A DNA stretch of 64,000 nt from Megascapheus bottae (taxonomy: Eukaryota; Chordata; Mammalia; Rodentia; Geomyidae), in NCBI GenBank assembly GCA_024803745.1, contig JANJXV010000040.1, forward strand, positions 4,814,659 to 4,878,658, written 5' to 3'. The notes beneath the pieces are model-generated. The model was not told the origin of the DNA. It searched no databases and saw nothing but the letters and a program-made list of their open reading frames with translations. This document shows positions 35,377 through 48,452 of the stretch, one piece after another. The stretch's first letter is position 1. Each line of letters opens with the position of its first letter. The position numbers were made by a program, and so were the translations under genes.

Positions 35377-38144
35377 TGTCAGATGATAGATCAGGGAAAC
35401 AGGGAAAACAAAATGAGGCCCAAAGAGAGTTTAGAAATGTCTCTTGGATCTGATTTCTCGGCCTTGGCTGCTGTTGACGGCTTCAAGGTCCGGCGGTGGC
35501 AGAAATCTACCGTAAAGGGAAAATTAAGGACATAACAAAACATAATAAAGTGCACGGAGTTCAACGTGGTACAGGCAATGCTTCAAGTTGCCCTCTGTGG
35601 GGCAAAGAAAAAAGAGCTGAATAAATAGAAACTGAAGTCATTCTGTTTCGTGGCAAAATGAGGAAAGGCGGGGAGGGAATAGCATTCTGATCTGTTGGTT
35701 GTGCCCTTAAAGAAATGTGTCACTAAACCAGCGTGGTGATTCCCAGATGGTGAATGCGACTCTTATATGAGTTAAGGGCCAGGCTGGCTCCCGCCTGGCA
35801 CCCCAGCTCCTCAGGAGGCTGAGAGCTGAGGATCCCAGGTTCAAAGCCAGCCCGGGCAGGAAAGTCCAGGAGACTCTGATCTCCAGTGAACCACCAGAAA
35901 ACCAGACGTGGAGCTGTGGTTCAAGGGGTAGAGCGCCAGCCTGGAGGGAAAGCAGCTCAGGGACAGCGCCCAGGCCCTGAGTTCAAGACCCAGGACTGGC
36001 AAAAATAAGTAAATGAATAAACATAAATAAATGAAGGTCTGATATGAGAGAGGGGTGGAGACGGGGATTGAACAGGGGATGCACGTCCTGCAGTGTCTCC
36101 CAGTCACTCTTCCATTCTCCCACCCGTCCACAGCCCGAGGACGACGGCGGCCGTCTCCACGTGAGTCAGCTTCTGGAATGGGTGCCCGGCTGGAAAGCAT
36201 CCAGGTCAGGCCCTGCATTCGATTCCCTGAACTGGCTGCCCACAGCCTCAGTCCCTATGCCCTTCCCCAGGCCTGGAACAACAAGAGAGATGAGAGAGGG
36301 GGGGAGGAGGGAGGGGGAGGAAAGGAGGGAGGGAGGGGGAGAGAGGGAGGGAGGGAGGGAAGGGGAGGGAGGGGAGGGAGGGAGAGAGATACATAGATGG
36401 NNNNNNNNNNNNNNNNNNNNNNNNNNNNNNNNNNNNNNNNNNNNNNNNNNNNNNNNNNNNNNNNNNNNNNNNNNNNNNNNNNNNNNNNNNNNNNNNNNNN
36501 ACAGACAGTCCAGGCCTGTTCTGGCCTGTTGCAGGCTGTGGGAAGAGAGGGCAGCAAGCTGGGGTGGGGTGGGGGCAGAGAGGATGAATGTGGGTCACAT
36601 TGGCCAAAATCATTTATGTTCATTAAAAAAAAAAATCCCTTTTTTTTTTCTGTGTCCGTTAAAGAATTGTGGGTGAATCCCAGCTCTCGGTCAGCACCGG
36701 TGCTAAATGGAATAACGCATTTTCCCCGTGGAACTGCGCGGGCTTGTGTTTTCTCCGCAGACAGAGCCTGCTCACCGGGCTAAGGAAATACGACGTCCAG
36801 GCCCAAGGCCTGCGGCAGAGCCAGGTATCCCCGCGTGCCCGCCTCCCCGCTTCCATCAGGATGCACTAAGTATCTTCTAATTTAAGACTCCAGGCTGCCG
36901 GGTTGTCTCTCCCGCCTCAGGCCTTGACTGTGTCCCTGAAAGTAGCTGTGGTCCTGAAGCTCAGGCTATCCCGTGACTTGGTGACCGTCCATGCCGGGCT
37001 TTGCCGGAAAGCCCTCCTCTCCAACTTCCCCTCCTCCACACCGCAAAATAGATGACGTGCTTTATTTGTGCATTTCACGCATTTCTATTTGTAGAGGCTG
37101 TTTCTGTATATGTCATTTATTCATTTTACTTATGTGTGCTTGATATATTTTATTTGCATACATATAAGTAAACACAAAATACATGTACTTATGTATATGC
37201 ATGTAAATACGTTTATTATATAGTAATATTATTGTGTCAATGCCTATGAATATATATTTATGTATCTATTATTATACATGTATGCATATGTATTTAAGTA
37301 GATACGACATATGTATATGAATATGTGCATATACATATACACATAGTATGTTGAATAGAGGTAAATAATGCAAACACATGATGAATTAAACATACATATA
37401 AATAGATAATACATATAAATATGTCATAAGATACATATAAGTATATGATAGATAAATACATAATTAAATGCATGTGTAATAATTTAAAATATATTGAATA
37501 GATATATTATAAATATAAATGTCTAAATATATATTTCATATATGTATCATTTTTTCAGCGTACAGTGAGAGTGTTCGGTCCTGCAAAGCACACAGGATTT
37601 TCCTTGTAGACTCCTCTTCTTCCCCTCCTCTCCTCACCGTCCTCTCCTCCTCCTCCTCCTCCTCCTCCTTTCTTCCTCCTCCCCTCCTCTCCTCCTCTTC
37701 CTTTTCTCCTCCTCCTCCTCTTCGCTTCCTCTTTCCCCTACTTTCCTCCTCCTCCCCTCCTCTCCTCCTCCTCCCCCTCCTCCTCCCCCTCCTCCTCCTC
37801 TCCTCTTCCTCCTCCTCCTCACAAACCTGTCCTGAGCACCTTCGCCATTCCCTTTTCACACGTGTCCTTGAAATATTGCGCCCATTCTCAATCCTCTTCA
37901 TTCTCTCCCTTGCCCCCGACCCTGTCCATTGGTAGCCCAAGTTTAGATATCTGGATGGCTTGTGAAACTGTCCTAGACCTCTCCCTCCCTCCCTCCCTCC
38001 CTCCTACTTTGTCTCTCCCTCCCTCCCTCCCTACTTCCCCTCCCTCCTACTTTGTCCCTGTCTCTCCCCCCATCTCTCGCTCTCTTTGTTTCTTGCTCCC
38101 CTTTTCTCTCTCTGTCTCTATCTCCATCTCTGTCTGTCTGTCTG

Positions 38145-38220
<76 letters not shown>

Positions 38221-39198
38221 TTGAGTGTCTACCACAGCTCTTAATTCCCCAGTTTAGAAGTTTGATTGTGTGCCTCTGATTCACTGGAAAATTCCAGTGT
38301 CTTCGCTTGCCACTAAAACCATCCGCCATTGGTACCCTTTCCCGGGATGAGGCATCATTGGCCCAGACATCAGAGAAATAGCTTTGCCAGGTCACTGACC
38401 AGCTTGGTCGTCCCCGGCCAGGAAATCAATTTGTAAATGAGCTGCTGTGTCTGTAGTTTCCTGGGGGAAGGAAAAACAAAATGATGCACTTTCAAACAAA
38501 ATTAAAAAAACCTGAAATATCCGTAATAAACATGTGTGAACTAAGGACGCGCTGTAAAGGGATCCATTCATAATTTCTCCTCTTCTACTTGTAGGATAAG
38601 TTAAATCCCTTCCTTCCTTCCTTCCTTCCTTCCTTCCTTCCTTCCTTCCTTCCTTTATTTTCTTTCTTTTGTCCTTTTTATCTTTCTTGTCAGTCCTGTG
38701 TCTTGAACTCAGGGCCTGGTTGCTTCCCTGAGCTTCTTTCCCTCCAGGCTGGTGCTCTACCACTTGAACCACAGCTCCATGTCTGGTTTTCTGGTGGTTT
38801 CACTGGAGATCAGAGTCTCACGGACTTTCCTGCCCGGGCTGGCTTTGAACCTCGGTCCTCACATCTCAGCCTCCTGAGGAGCTGGGGTGACAGGCGGGAG
38901 CCACCAGTGCCCAGCTGTGAAATCATATTCAAAACCTTCCAATGGGTCTCCATGTTTTCTGGTTAAATGTGTTAAGTCTTTATCACATCTCACTGGAATC
39001 CCAAGGTGGGTTCATTTCGCTCTCTCTTCTTGTTTTCCTTCTGCTATTCTAGGAAGAGGCAGAACACCAAGGCTCCCCCGCCATCTTTCCCAGGACCCCA
39101 AGTCCTTTTCAGGTGAGCTGAGCATGGAAAATATCAAAATCCTGCTCCTTTCAGTCAGTTGATACTGCCGCAGACAGGAAGAGCACGGAAATGTTGTC

Positions 39199-39253
<55 letters not shown>

Positions 39254-39411
39254 TGTTTTTTGACTCAAGGAGTTAGATTTAGGAAAAAAGTTCAGTTAAG
39301 TCTCATTGGGGCATCTGCATAATAAAAAAATATTCTGTAAATACTCCTGAAGGTAAAGCTGGGTAAAGCCCAGATGTCTAATTCCTGCTAGTTGATAGGT
39401 AGATAGGTAGG

Positions 39412-39466
<55 letters not shown>

Positions 39467-42400
39467 ATGCATGGATGCATGGATGGATGGATGGATGGAT
39501 GCATGCATGGATACATGGATGGTTGGATGGATTGATGAATGGATGCATGGATGGATGGATGGATGGATGAACGGATGCATGCATGGATGGATGGATGGAT
39601 GGATGGATGGATGGATGGATGGATGAATGGATGCATGCATGCATGCATGCATGAATGGATGGATGGATGCATGGATGCATGCATGCATGAATGGATGGAT
39701 GGATGCATGGATGTATGCATGAATGGATGGATGCATGGATGCATGGATGGATAATGCATGGATGCATGGATGGGTGGTTAGATAGAGTGCCTTGCACTTT
39801 CCTGCACAGGCTGGCCTTGAATCTCGATCCTCAGATATCAGCCTCCTGAGTAGCTGGGATGACAGGCGGGAGCCACCAAGCCCGTACAACTTGAAGCTCT
39901 AGCTACTTCGTGGGGGAATGAGTCTGGTTCTGATTATGAAGATTGATCTTTCGGTAGCCAACACACACAACCCGTGTCTTCACTCACTTCCGTCTGAAAG
40001 GAAAAACAATGCACAGAAAGTCTTTCTTGTCTGTCCGTTTTCCATCTAGGAAAGTAACCGCAGGGAAAGGGCGGTCTCTGAGGCTTGGCTCCTTCCCCAA
40101 GTCTGGGGAGCCTGAGTCTGAATATCTTGGTTTGGCTTTCTGTGGTCCTGATGAATTCTTCTCCCTAGATTTTTGTTTTGTCATCAGTGTTGAGTATTTG
40201 TCAGATCACTGGAGACCTCTGGCAATGTTAATCACACACTCAAATCTTTGATTCTCCGATGCCCTGAGTGCTGGGGCAGCCAGTGGATGAAAGAATCACA
40301 CAATGTTAATGCTTTCAGAAAACACTCGGCAATAGCATTTAACAGTATTTTTCTATCTCTTTCCTCTCATCTTCCTTCTCTCCATTTGTTCTCCTCCTCT
40401 TCTTCTCCCTCCCTCTTGTACCAGAATGATGCATTATAATAGACTAATACCATGCTCAGTGGGATAAATACATTAATATACATTAATAAATATACAATAT
40501 AAATATACAATAATAAATACATTATATATTGGCTTTAGCTACATTCATGAATTGATGTGGTGTTTGTCCTAACCTTTGCAAATTGGGGCTTGAGCCACTG
40601 AGTAAAGAGCATATAATTTTTTTTATTCCATCCCTTCTTAGTGGGACGAGAAGGAGCTGGGAGGTAAATGAATGTAGTCTCTTACCTCATCATTAGTCAT
40701 GTATGAATTTTTCATCTGCAGCAGTGTGTGAAGAACCTCACAGAGGAAGTAAAAAATATTTGCCGAGTTCTGGGTTGCGTGGAGACCAAACAAATTACAG
40801 ATGCAGTCAACAAACTGAAGCTCATCGTCCAGAGAAAAGCAGAGGTAAATACATTCTGCAGTCAATAGCAGTCTAGTTAGATCTGAGTTTAAATAACTTA
40901 ACCGGAGAGGGTGAATGCTAGCCATGTGTAAATGTACCTGTGTGTATCTGGCGCTCTACCACATGAACCACAGCTCCCCTTCCAGTTTTTTGGTGGTTTA
41001 TTTGAACCGTGATCCTCCTATCTCAGCCTCCTGAGTAGCTGGGCTGACAGCCACGAGTGCCCAGATTAGATCTCGAATTTCATCTATACAAAGGTACCTA
41101 TGATAAAGTTTAATTTATAAGCTAAACCCAGTAGGAGACTGACACCATGATAATAAAAACAGAGCAATTATGGTAGTATATAGCAATTTTTAAAAATCAC
41201 CAATATTAGCACTCTGATACTTTGGGGCCAGAATTAAAGAAAACAAAAGTAACTACCACAAAATCATAATGGTATTGCAGGTATACCAGATGGCTGGTAC
41301 TGCAGGTATATCAGATGGCTGCTCACTCAGCGACTGCACACAAAGGAGTTTGCCAGGAAAGACAAGACTATAAAAGATTTCACTGGATTCACTACAGAAT
41401 TAGGCAGTCCTGTGAACCTGTTCTTTCTAGAATTTTCCATTGGCTATTGGTAGAAGCCAGGCAATGATGAGATGTTGAAACTGTAGTAGCCAAACCATGG
41501 CTACAGGGCCGCTGCTGTAATTTATTTTTGATAGACACTTTATTCCGCTAAGTTTTTATTATATTTGCACCCGTCCCTCACTGAATTACCACGCGGATAA
41601 TATCCCAGTCTTCATTTTATTACCAAAAGCTGGTGCTCAAAATGCTTAGGTACAGAGCCCTCGGGGATGAAAAAGACAAAGACTTCAGCCTGAAAAGTTA
41701 TTACTTTTTTCCTCTTAAAAAAGAAATTCGGGGGGAGGGAAATGGGGACCAAGACATAAGAAAGGGTATCAGTGTTTGTGAAGTAATGTACCTTCTATCT
41801 GGTGAATATAATGTAACCCTTCTACTCATTACAATAAAAAATATATGGGGGGGGAAGAAATTCAGCTTGGTGCCAGTGGCTCACACACACCTACCATCCC
41901 AGCTCCTCAGGAGGCTGAGATTTGAGGGTCAAGGTTCAAAGCCAGCCTGGGCAGGAAAGTCCAGGAGACTCTGATCTCCAGTGAACCACCAGAAAACCAG
42001 AAGTGGAGCTGTGGTTCAAGTGGTAGAGCACCAGCCTGGAGTGAAAACAGCTCAGGGACAGCGCCCAGGCCCTGAGTTCAAGACCCAGGACTGGCACCAA
42101 CCAACCAACTGAAACTACTACAGTTGTTCTGCCAGAAAATTGAAAATTAAGAAGCTTTCCTTTTCCTCAGCTACTTTTTTGGGGGTTTGGTCAGCTGGCC
42201 AAGGCTATTTCCAGTTGGTCCTGGAAAGTAACAAGATATCTACTAGATGCTAATTTTGGCGGAATGAAGAGTTATGTTATCTGCGCAAAGAAAACCTGTT
42301 TTAAGCTGAGGCCCTGAGCCCTAGAAATCATTTTGTATCCTTCACATTACAATCCAGAGATACTCACCATTCAGTGCTCATTCCAGCAATAAGTCCTCCC

Positions 42401-45400
42401 CCACACACCAGGTCTGTGGTCCCTGCTGAGCTGAATTCTAGGAAGGCCTAGGGACAGGTCACTTGTCTTCCAGGGGTGGGGTGCAGAGTTCAAGGGGAAC
42501 CACAGCTGTTGTTACCCTCAGATGACGTGAAGGGAAAATCACTTTACAAACTCAACATGCATTTGTTCGTGTTTTCACCACAGGGGACATGTCTCTCTTC
42601 CTGCGTCTAGAGGAATTCCATTATTTAGATTTGGAAACTGCAGATTGGATGGTTTCATAAACCTGTTGTCTGAGTAACGTTTCTTTTCTTTCTTTTTTTT
42701 TTACTCCTTTTTTAGAATGTTCAGCCAAATTCAGAGACTTCAGGAGAAGGTAAGAAATATATAAGTCCACAAATACATACATAAGTGGTTGCATTTGAAT
42801 ATGAAACAGATAAATCGCCAGGAGCCAGTGCCTCAAATAATCATTAAAAATAATAATCATCATCTCCCTCAAAATATTGTCTAGAGCTCTGGTGATTCAC
42901 TACCACAATCCATGCCTCTGCAGAGGCTGCGTTGAAAGGATCAAGGTTCGGAGCCAAGTAGACAGATGCAAGAAAATCTTATCTCTAGTGAAACAGGAAA
43001 AATCCCAGACTGGAAAGAGCTTCAGAGAGAAGAACGAGAATGAGAGAGCCTGAGTTAGAGCCTGAGCAAGAGAGAGAGATAGAGAGAGAGCTTCATGATG
43101 TATCTTAGATGTATATATATCCAGATAAGTATATGCCCATATACATATGTGCAGCTAGGTGCATTTGCATAGTTCTGCAGATGTGCATATGCAGTTATGC
43201 ATATATGCACGTATGCATATGCCTCCTCATTTCCTGTTTCTGGGTATCAGCAGGGACCACTGGAGATTGGAGAATGAGATGTTCCTGTGAATTTCTCCTT
43301 CTCAGCCTCCAGGAACTCAGGAAAATCCCCATTGGTGGGTACGGACGAGGGCTCTTGCAAGGCTATTTTTACTCTGCTTTCCTCTTCTGCTTCACTAATT
43401 GCTACTGTTGATTGCTCAGAGGAATTTAATTAGAGCTTTTCCACTCCTCTTTCTCTTCCCACTAAAAGGGCATCCTTTACGAAATGCTGGATCATGCAAG
43501 TAACACTTGCCTGTCCGGGATTTTGTGCAGATCAGGAAAGAGCTAAGTGAATAATGGAACAGGTTCAACGACAGCAAAAAGGAAAACAGCAACAACAGCC
43601 GTGTTTAATTAAGATACAGCTGCCAAAGGACAGAGCGGGAAGTCCAGGCAGAGCTGGACCCATGCAAGGATGAAAATCTTTCTTGTACAGTTTTCTTCCT
43701 GGAAGCTCTGAAAGCAACTTAGGTGTCTGCGATGCCATGCAAGAATGTTGTGTGTATTTCAATAAACAACGCCGCCAAAGGGCTTCAGTTCTGCGTAAGA
43801 TTATTTCTAGCCGGGCCTAGTGGCTCCCGCCTGTCACCCCAGCCACTCAGGAAGCTGAGATCTGAGGATGGAGGTTCAAAGCCAGCCTGGGCAGGAAAGT
43901 CCAGGAGAGTCTGATCTCCAGTGAACCACCAGAAAACCAGACGTGGAGCTGTGGTTCAAGGGGTAGAGCGCCAGCCTGGAGGTCACCAGCTCCTGAATTT
44001 TTAATCTTTGTGTTGTGTGTTTTGATCATGGGCTTTACAAAGGAGATTGCATACAACATGGGATCTTCTTACCCAACACACACCCCGAGAATACCATCCC
44101 TTAGACGGGGGGTGAGTTCCTAGGCCTACAACCCTTAGGATTGATTTGAAAGACACCCCAAACCATGCAGAAAATAATGTCCTCGACTACAAATAACCTC
44201 GAAGGAACCACTCAACCCACGACAGCTTAGCCAGCATGCCAAGTGGATAATAGTTGAAAAACAAAAATAAGAACTTTAGTGTGTGACTAAAAGACTCTGC
44301 TGGCAAATTTGCTCCTGAACTGGGAGCTGGGAGGGGGGAAAAAATGGCAGTGTGTGAGCGCATTTGGAGACACAGATGGCAAATTGGCTCCTGTTGAGTA
44401 AAGGGGTCGTTTTCATTAAATTCTATTTAAATGTCAGCCTGAGAGCTGTAAGTGCTGTCACTACGGGCGTACCATTCATGTGGTCCTCCCTAAATGCCTG
44501 GCTCTGCCTCTCTCTCCCCCCTTCCCTCTCTCTCTCCCCCTCCCTCCCTCAGGCATTATAAAGAACGCTACAATGGAACTTTCCAGGGCCATTCATCAGC
44601 TAGTGGACCTGTACAGCCACAGCTTTTATGCCGATTTTCAGCCGCTCCACGCACCTGGAAGTTCTACTTGCATCCTCCCTGAACTCCATTCCCACCTTAG
44701 CTTCAGTGTGTGTGCCGTGTACAATGTGCCAGAGCTGTGGGTGTGCAGGTGAGTTGTGAGGCCCTGCTCACCAATGGTGGTGGTGATGATGATGATGATG
44801 ACATACTGTGAACATATACAGAGGCATCTAATATTTAGAATCATAATTATTCCAGCTAGACTACTGGTGGTTCCTCTTTGGCCAAGGCTCAGGTTTTGTG
44901 TCACTCTGGGAGGTGATAATGGACTGGGCGCAGGATGGAGAGAGACTCAAAAATCTAGGGCTCCCCCTCTTCCCCATGAGAATGCCAGGAGCTGGGTGGT
45001 CTCCACCCCTGGCCGCCCCGTCCAGGGGGACAGTCCTGTCCCACCTGGTGTCTTGGAATGTCTCCTGGTGTTTGGGAATTTCCCAGAAGGCCTCTGGGGC
45101 TTTCCCTCCCCCCACCCCACTTGCATCTTGCTTCAGACCCAAGGCCACTTCCACCGGGGAAGTGCAAAGCATGCGTTCTGCGAGCAAACGCCATTTCCTC
45201 GTTGGTCTTTGGACTCTCCAAAAGCCACTTGCAGGGCTATTTCCCTTCAGGCGTGAAGCTGAGAGGACCGTGTGGTTTCTCCTTTATATATATGGTATAT
45301 TATATGTATAATAATACATATTATTCTATGATATATCAACTTATATATAATATATAATAATCATATATATTATTCTATGATATATCAACTTATATATAAT

Positions 45401-45654
45401 ATATGTATAATGATACATATGATTCTATGATATATCAATATATATATGTATGATAATACATGTTATATGATATATTGAAATACATTCGATTACATGTTAC
45501 ATTATGTTTATATATAATATAATATATATTGTATATAATATATAAGTATTACATACTATGTCCTTTTATCTGATATAAATATATTATATATCATATATAT
45601 TACATGATATATAATATGTATTATACTACATTTATTATATTATATACATCTATT

Positions 45655-45704
<50 letters not shown>

Positions 45705-48224
45705 TCCCCCTCTTTAGCTATAATGCATTCTCTTTTTCCTGTATGCTTACATATGCTGGACAGATGCTATGCCAAGTACAAAACTACAGAACTCTTCCAG
45801 CCAAAAAATTGTTCTTTTTCTTGGTCAACTGGAATGAAACGTGAGTGTTGTCTCTATTTGGTTAAGTCATTTATCAATAATTTTTAAAAGCCTTTTTTCC
45901 TTTGTTTTAAGCAAAGCCTGTGTTAAAAAATATATATATATATATGTTACCTGTAGACTTGGTTTAATGATATGATAATTATCCTTGTACTTAGAGATGA
46001 TTGGCTGCTAATTCAATAGATTTAAAAAAAAAAAAAGGTCTATTTGGCTCCTCAAGAGGCTGAGATCTGAAGGCTGGCGGTTCAAACCCAGCCTGGACAG
46101 AGACGTCCGTGAGACTCTGATTTCCAACAAACTGTCAGAAGTGGAGCTGTGGCCAACCTTGAACAAAATGGCTCAGAGACAACAGCACCCAGACCCTGAG
46201 ATTGAGCCAGGGAGCCTCACGATCTCAGCCCGTGGAGTAGCTGGGGTTCCAGGCGTGAGCCAGGAGGCCTGGCCAGAGGAAGCTGTAAAACTCCTCTAAG
46301 TAAAAAGTCACCTTGCCACCATTTGAGCCAGAAACCCAGCCACGTTCCTCATACAGAAGGGAAGCGAGGACAGCAGGATCAAGAACATTTAGTGACCCCC
46401 ACACGGGCCTGGATTCCAGGCAACCTAACGTGAATAAACGCACCATTGGGCACGCATAATAATACAATTAACAAATTACCTACTCTATTTCAAGGGAATC
46501 TCTTCCCTCAGATAGTAGAATCACTCCAGCCCGAAGAATTACAAGAGAAACTTTACAGAAATATTACTGTAATTCCATTCGTATGGTATTTTCTTCCTTG
46601 ATTTTTTTGTGTCTATTTTTTTTTCCAGGATCACTTTTCCTCTTGAAATAAAATCGCTTCCGAGGGAATCTATGCTTACTGTAAAACTGCTTGGCACTGG
46701 CCGTGAGCATGACAAACATTTACTGGCCTGGACTAGTTTTCCATTGTTTCCAGAAGGGTAAGTAGAACACAAATGAATCACAAAGCCTCCATTCCATCAA
46801 TTCTGCTTAGAGCCAAATGTCTTTTTCCCCCCTTTCTGTATATGGTATAATGAGAAAATCGAGAATACTATTTATTCCAAAATAAGGTAGCTCAATAGAT
46901 GTCATTTTTGTCAGTGGCAAATCTGACAAGCAAAATGGTAGACATGACTTCAGAAGCTGAATTTATGAGCCAGGGTTTCCAGATTTTTTTTCTGCTTTTA
47001 TTCAGACCATTTTGCCAGAATTGCTAAGGCAAACTGATTTGATTTCATATTGCAATATTTTGTTCTATTTATTAATTATGTACATTATGTTTATTCGATA
47101 TGTATATAAATATATTTTATTATATATTATGTAACATATGTTTACACATAATATATTATATTGAATATATTTACATATAAATATATAACATTCATAGCTT
47201 ATATTTTAGACACCATAGATATTAAAATATATAGTATCTTTTACATGTTATAGAATAAATGTTATATATTACACACACTATATATTATATATGTATATAT
47301 ATATTTATTTATTTACAAGTCTTCCAATCCTGGGTCTTGAACCCAGGGCCTGAGCACTGTCCTTGGGCTTTTTCAAGGCTAGAGCTCTACCACTTGAGCC
47401 ACGTCTTTTTCTGTGTATGTGGTACTGAGGTATTGAACTTAAGGCTTCATGCATGCTAGGCAAGCCACCAGGCCGTGCTCCAGCCCTTATATATTATATT
47501 TTATGTATTAAATTATAATACAATATGTGAAGAAAAAAACACACTATATATTTATATATTATATATTTATAATATGTAGTATATATGTCTTAAAATGCTG
47601 GCTAAAGTAAAATTATGCCATGTAACGGATTCACCCACCTTTCATTGCCAGGAGAAAAAAAAATTGTCAACTCCAAGGTGATTTTTATTTAGAAAACTCG
47701 AGCATATGTGAAGCACAGAACTCTTTTAGCCACGACAACATTGACTGTTGGTCTCATCATGAGTCCTGAGTATTGATAATGCTTGGAAAATTGGATGAAC
47801 TAGATTAGATTGTTTTGGGCAATGTGGAAAATATTTCAGCAGACTCACCCTTATGTATTTTTTACACAGCAAGACTTACTATAGGATCAAATGGTAACAA
47901 TTCAGGACCTTCAAAAACAAAGAACTACCTGTCTATGTTCTTGGTGCTTTAAAGATGATGTCTGTTCTATTTAGAAAAAAGAAAGAAAGAAAGAAAGGAA
48001 AGAGAAAAGAAGATTTGGAAGGCCCATCATCCTAGCTCTTTGTGGGGGGCTGAGATCTGAAGATTGGGGTTCAAAACCAGCCTGGGCAGGAAAGTCCAGG
48101 AAACTCTGATCTCCCACAAACTACTCAGAAAAAGCTGGAAATGGAGCTGTGGCTCAAGTGGTAGAACGCTAGTCTTGAGAAAAAGAATCTCAGGCCCTGA
48201 ATTCAAGCCCTCGGATTAGTGTGA

Positions 48225-48266
<42 letters not shown>

Positions 48267-48408
48267 ACACACACAGGCCAGATCAGATGTTTCTCCCAAC
48301 AATTGTTCTTTTTTCTTTAAGGGTGGAAACTTTGCCCTTGTTTCTTTGCTGGTAATTTATCTACAGTGACTAGATATACAAATTCCAAACTGATGGAACA
48401 TCAAGTCT

Positions 48409-48452
<44 letters not shown>

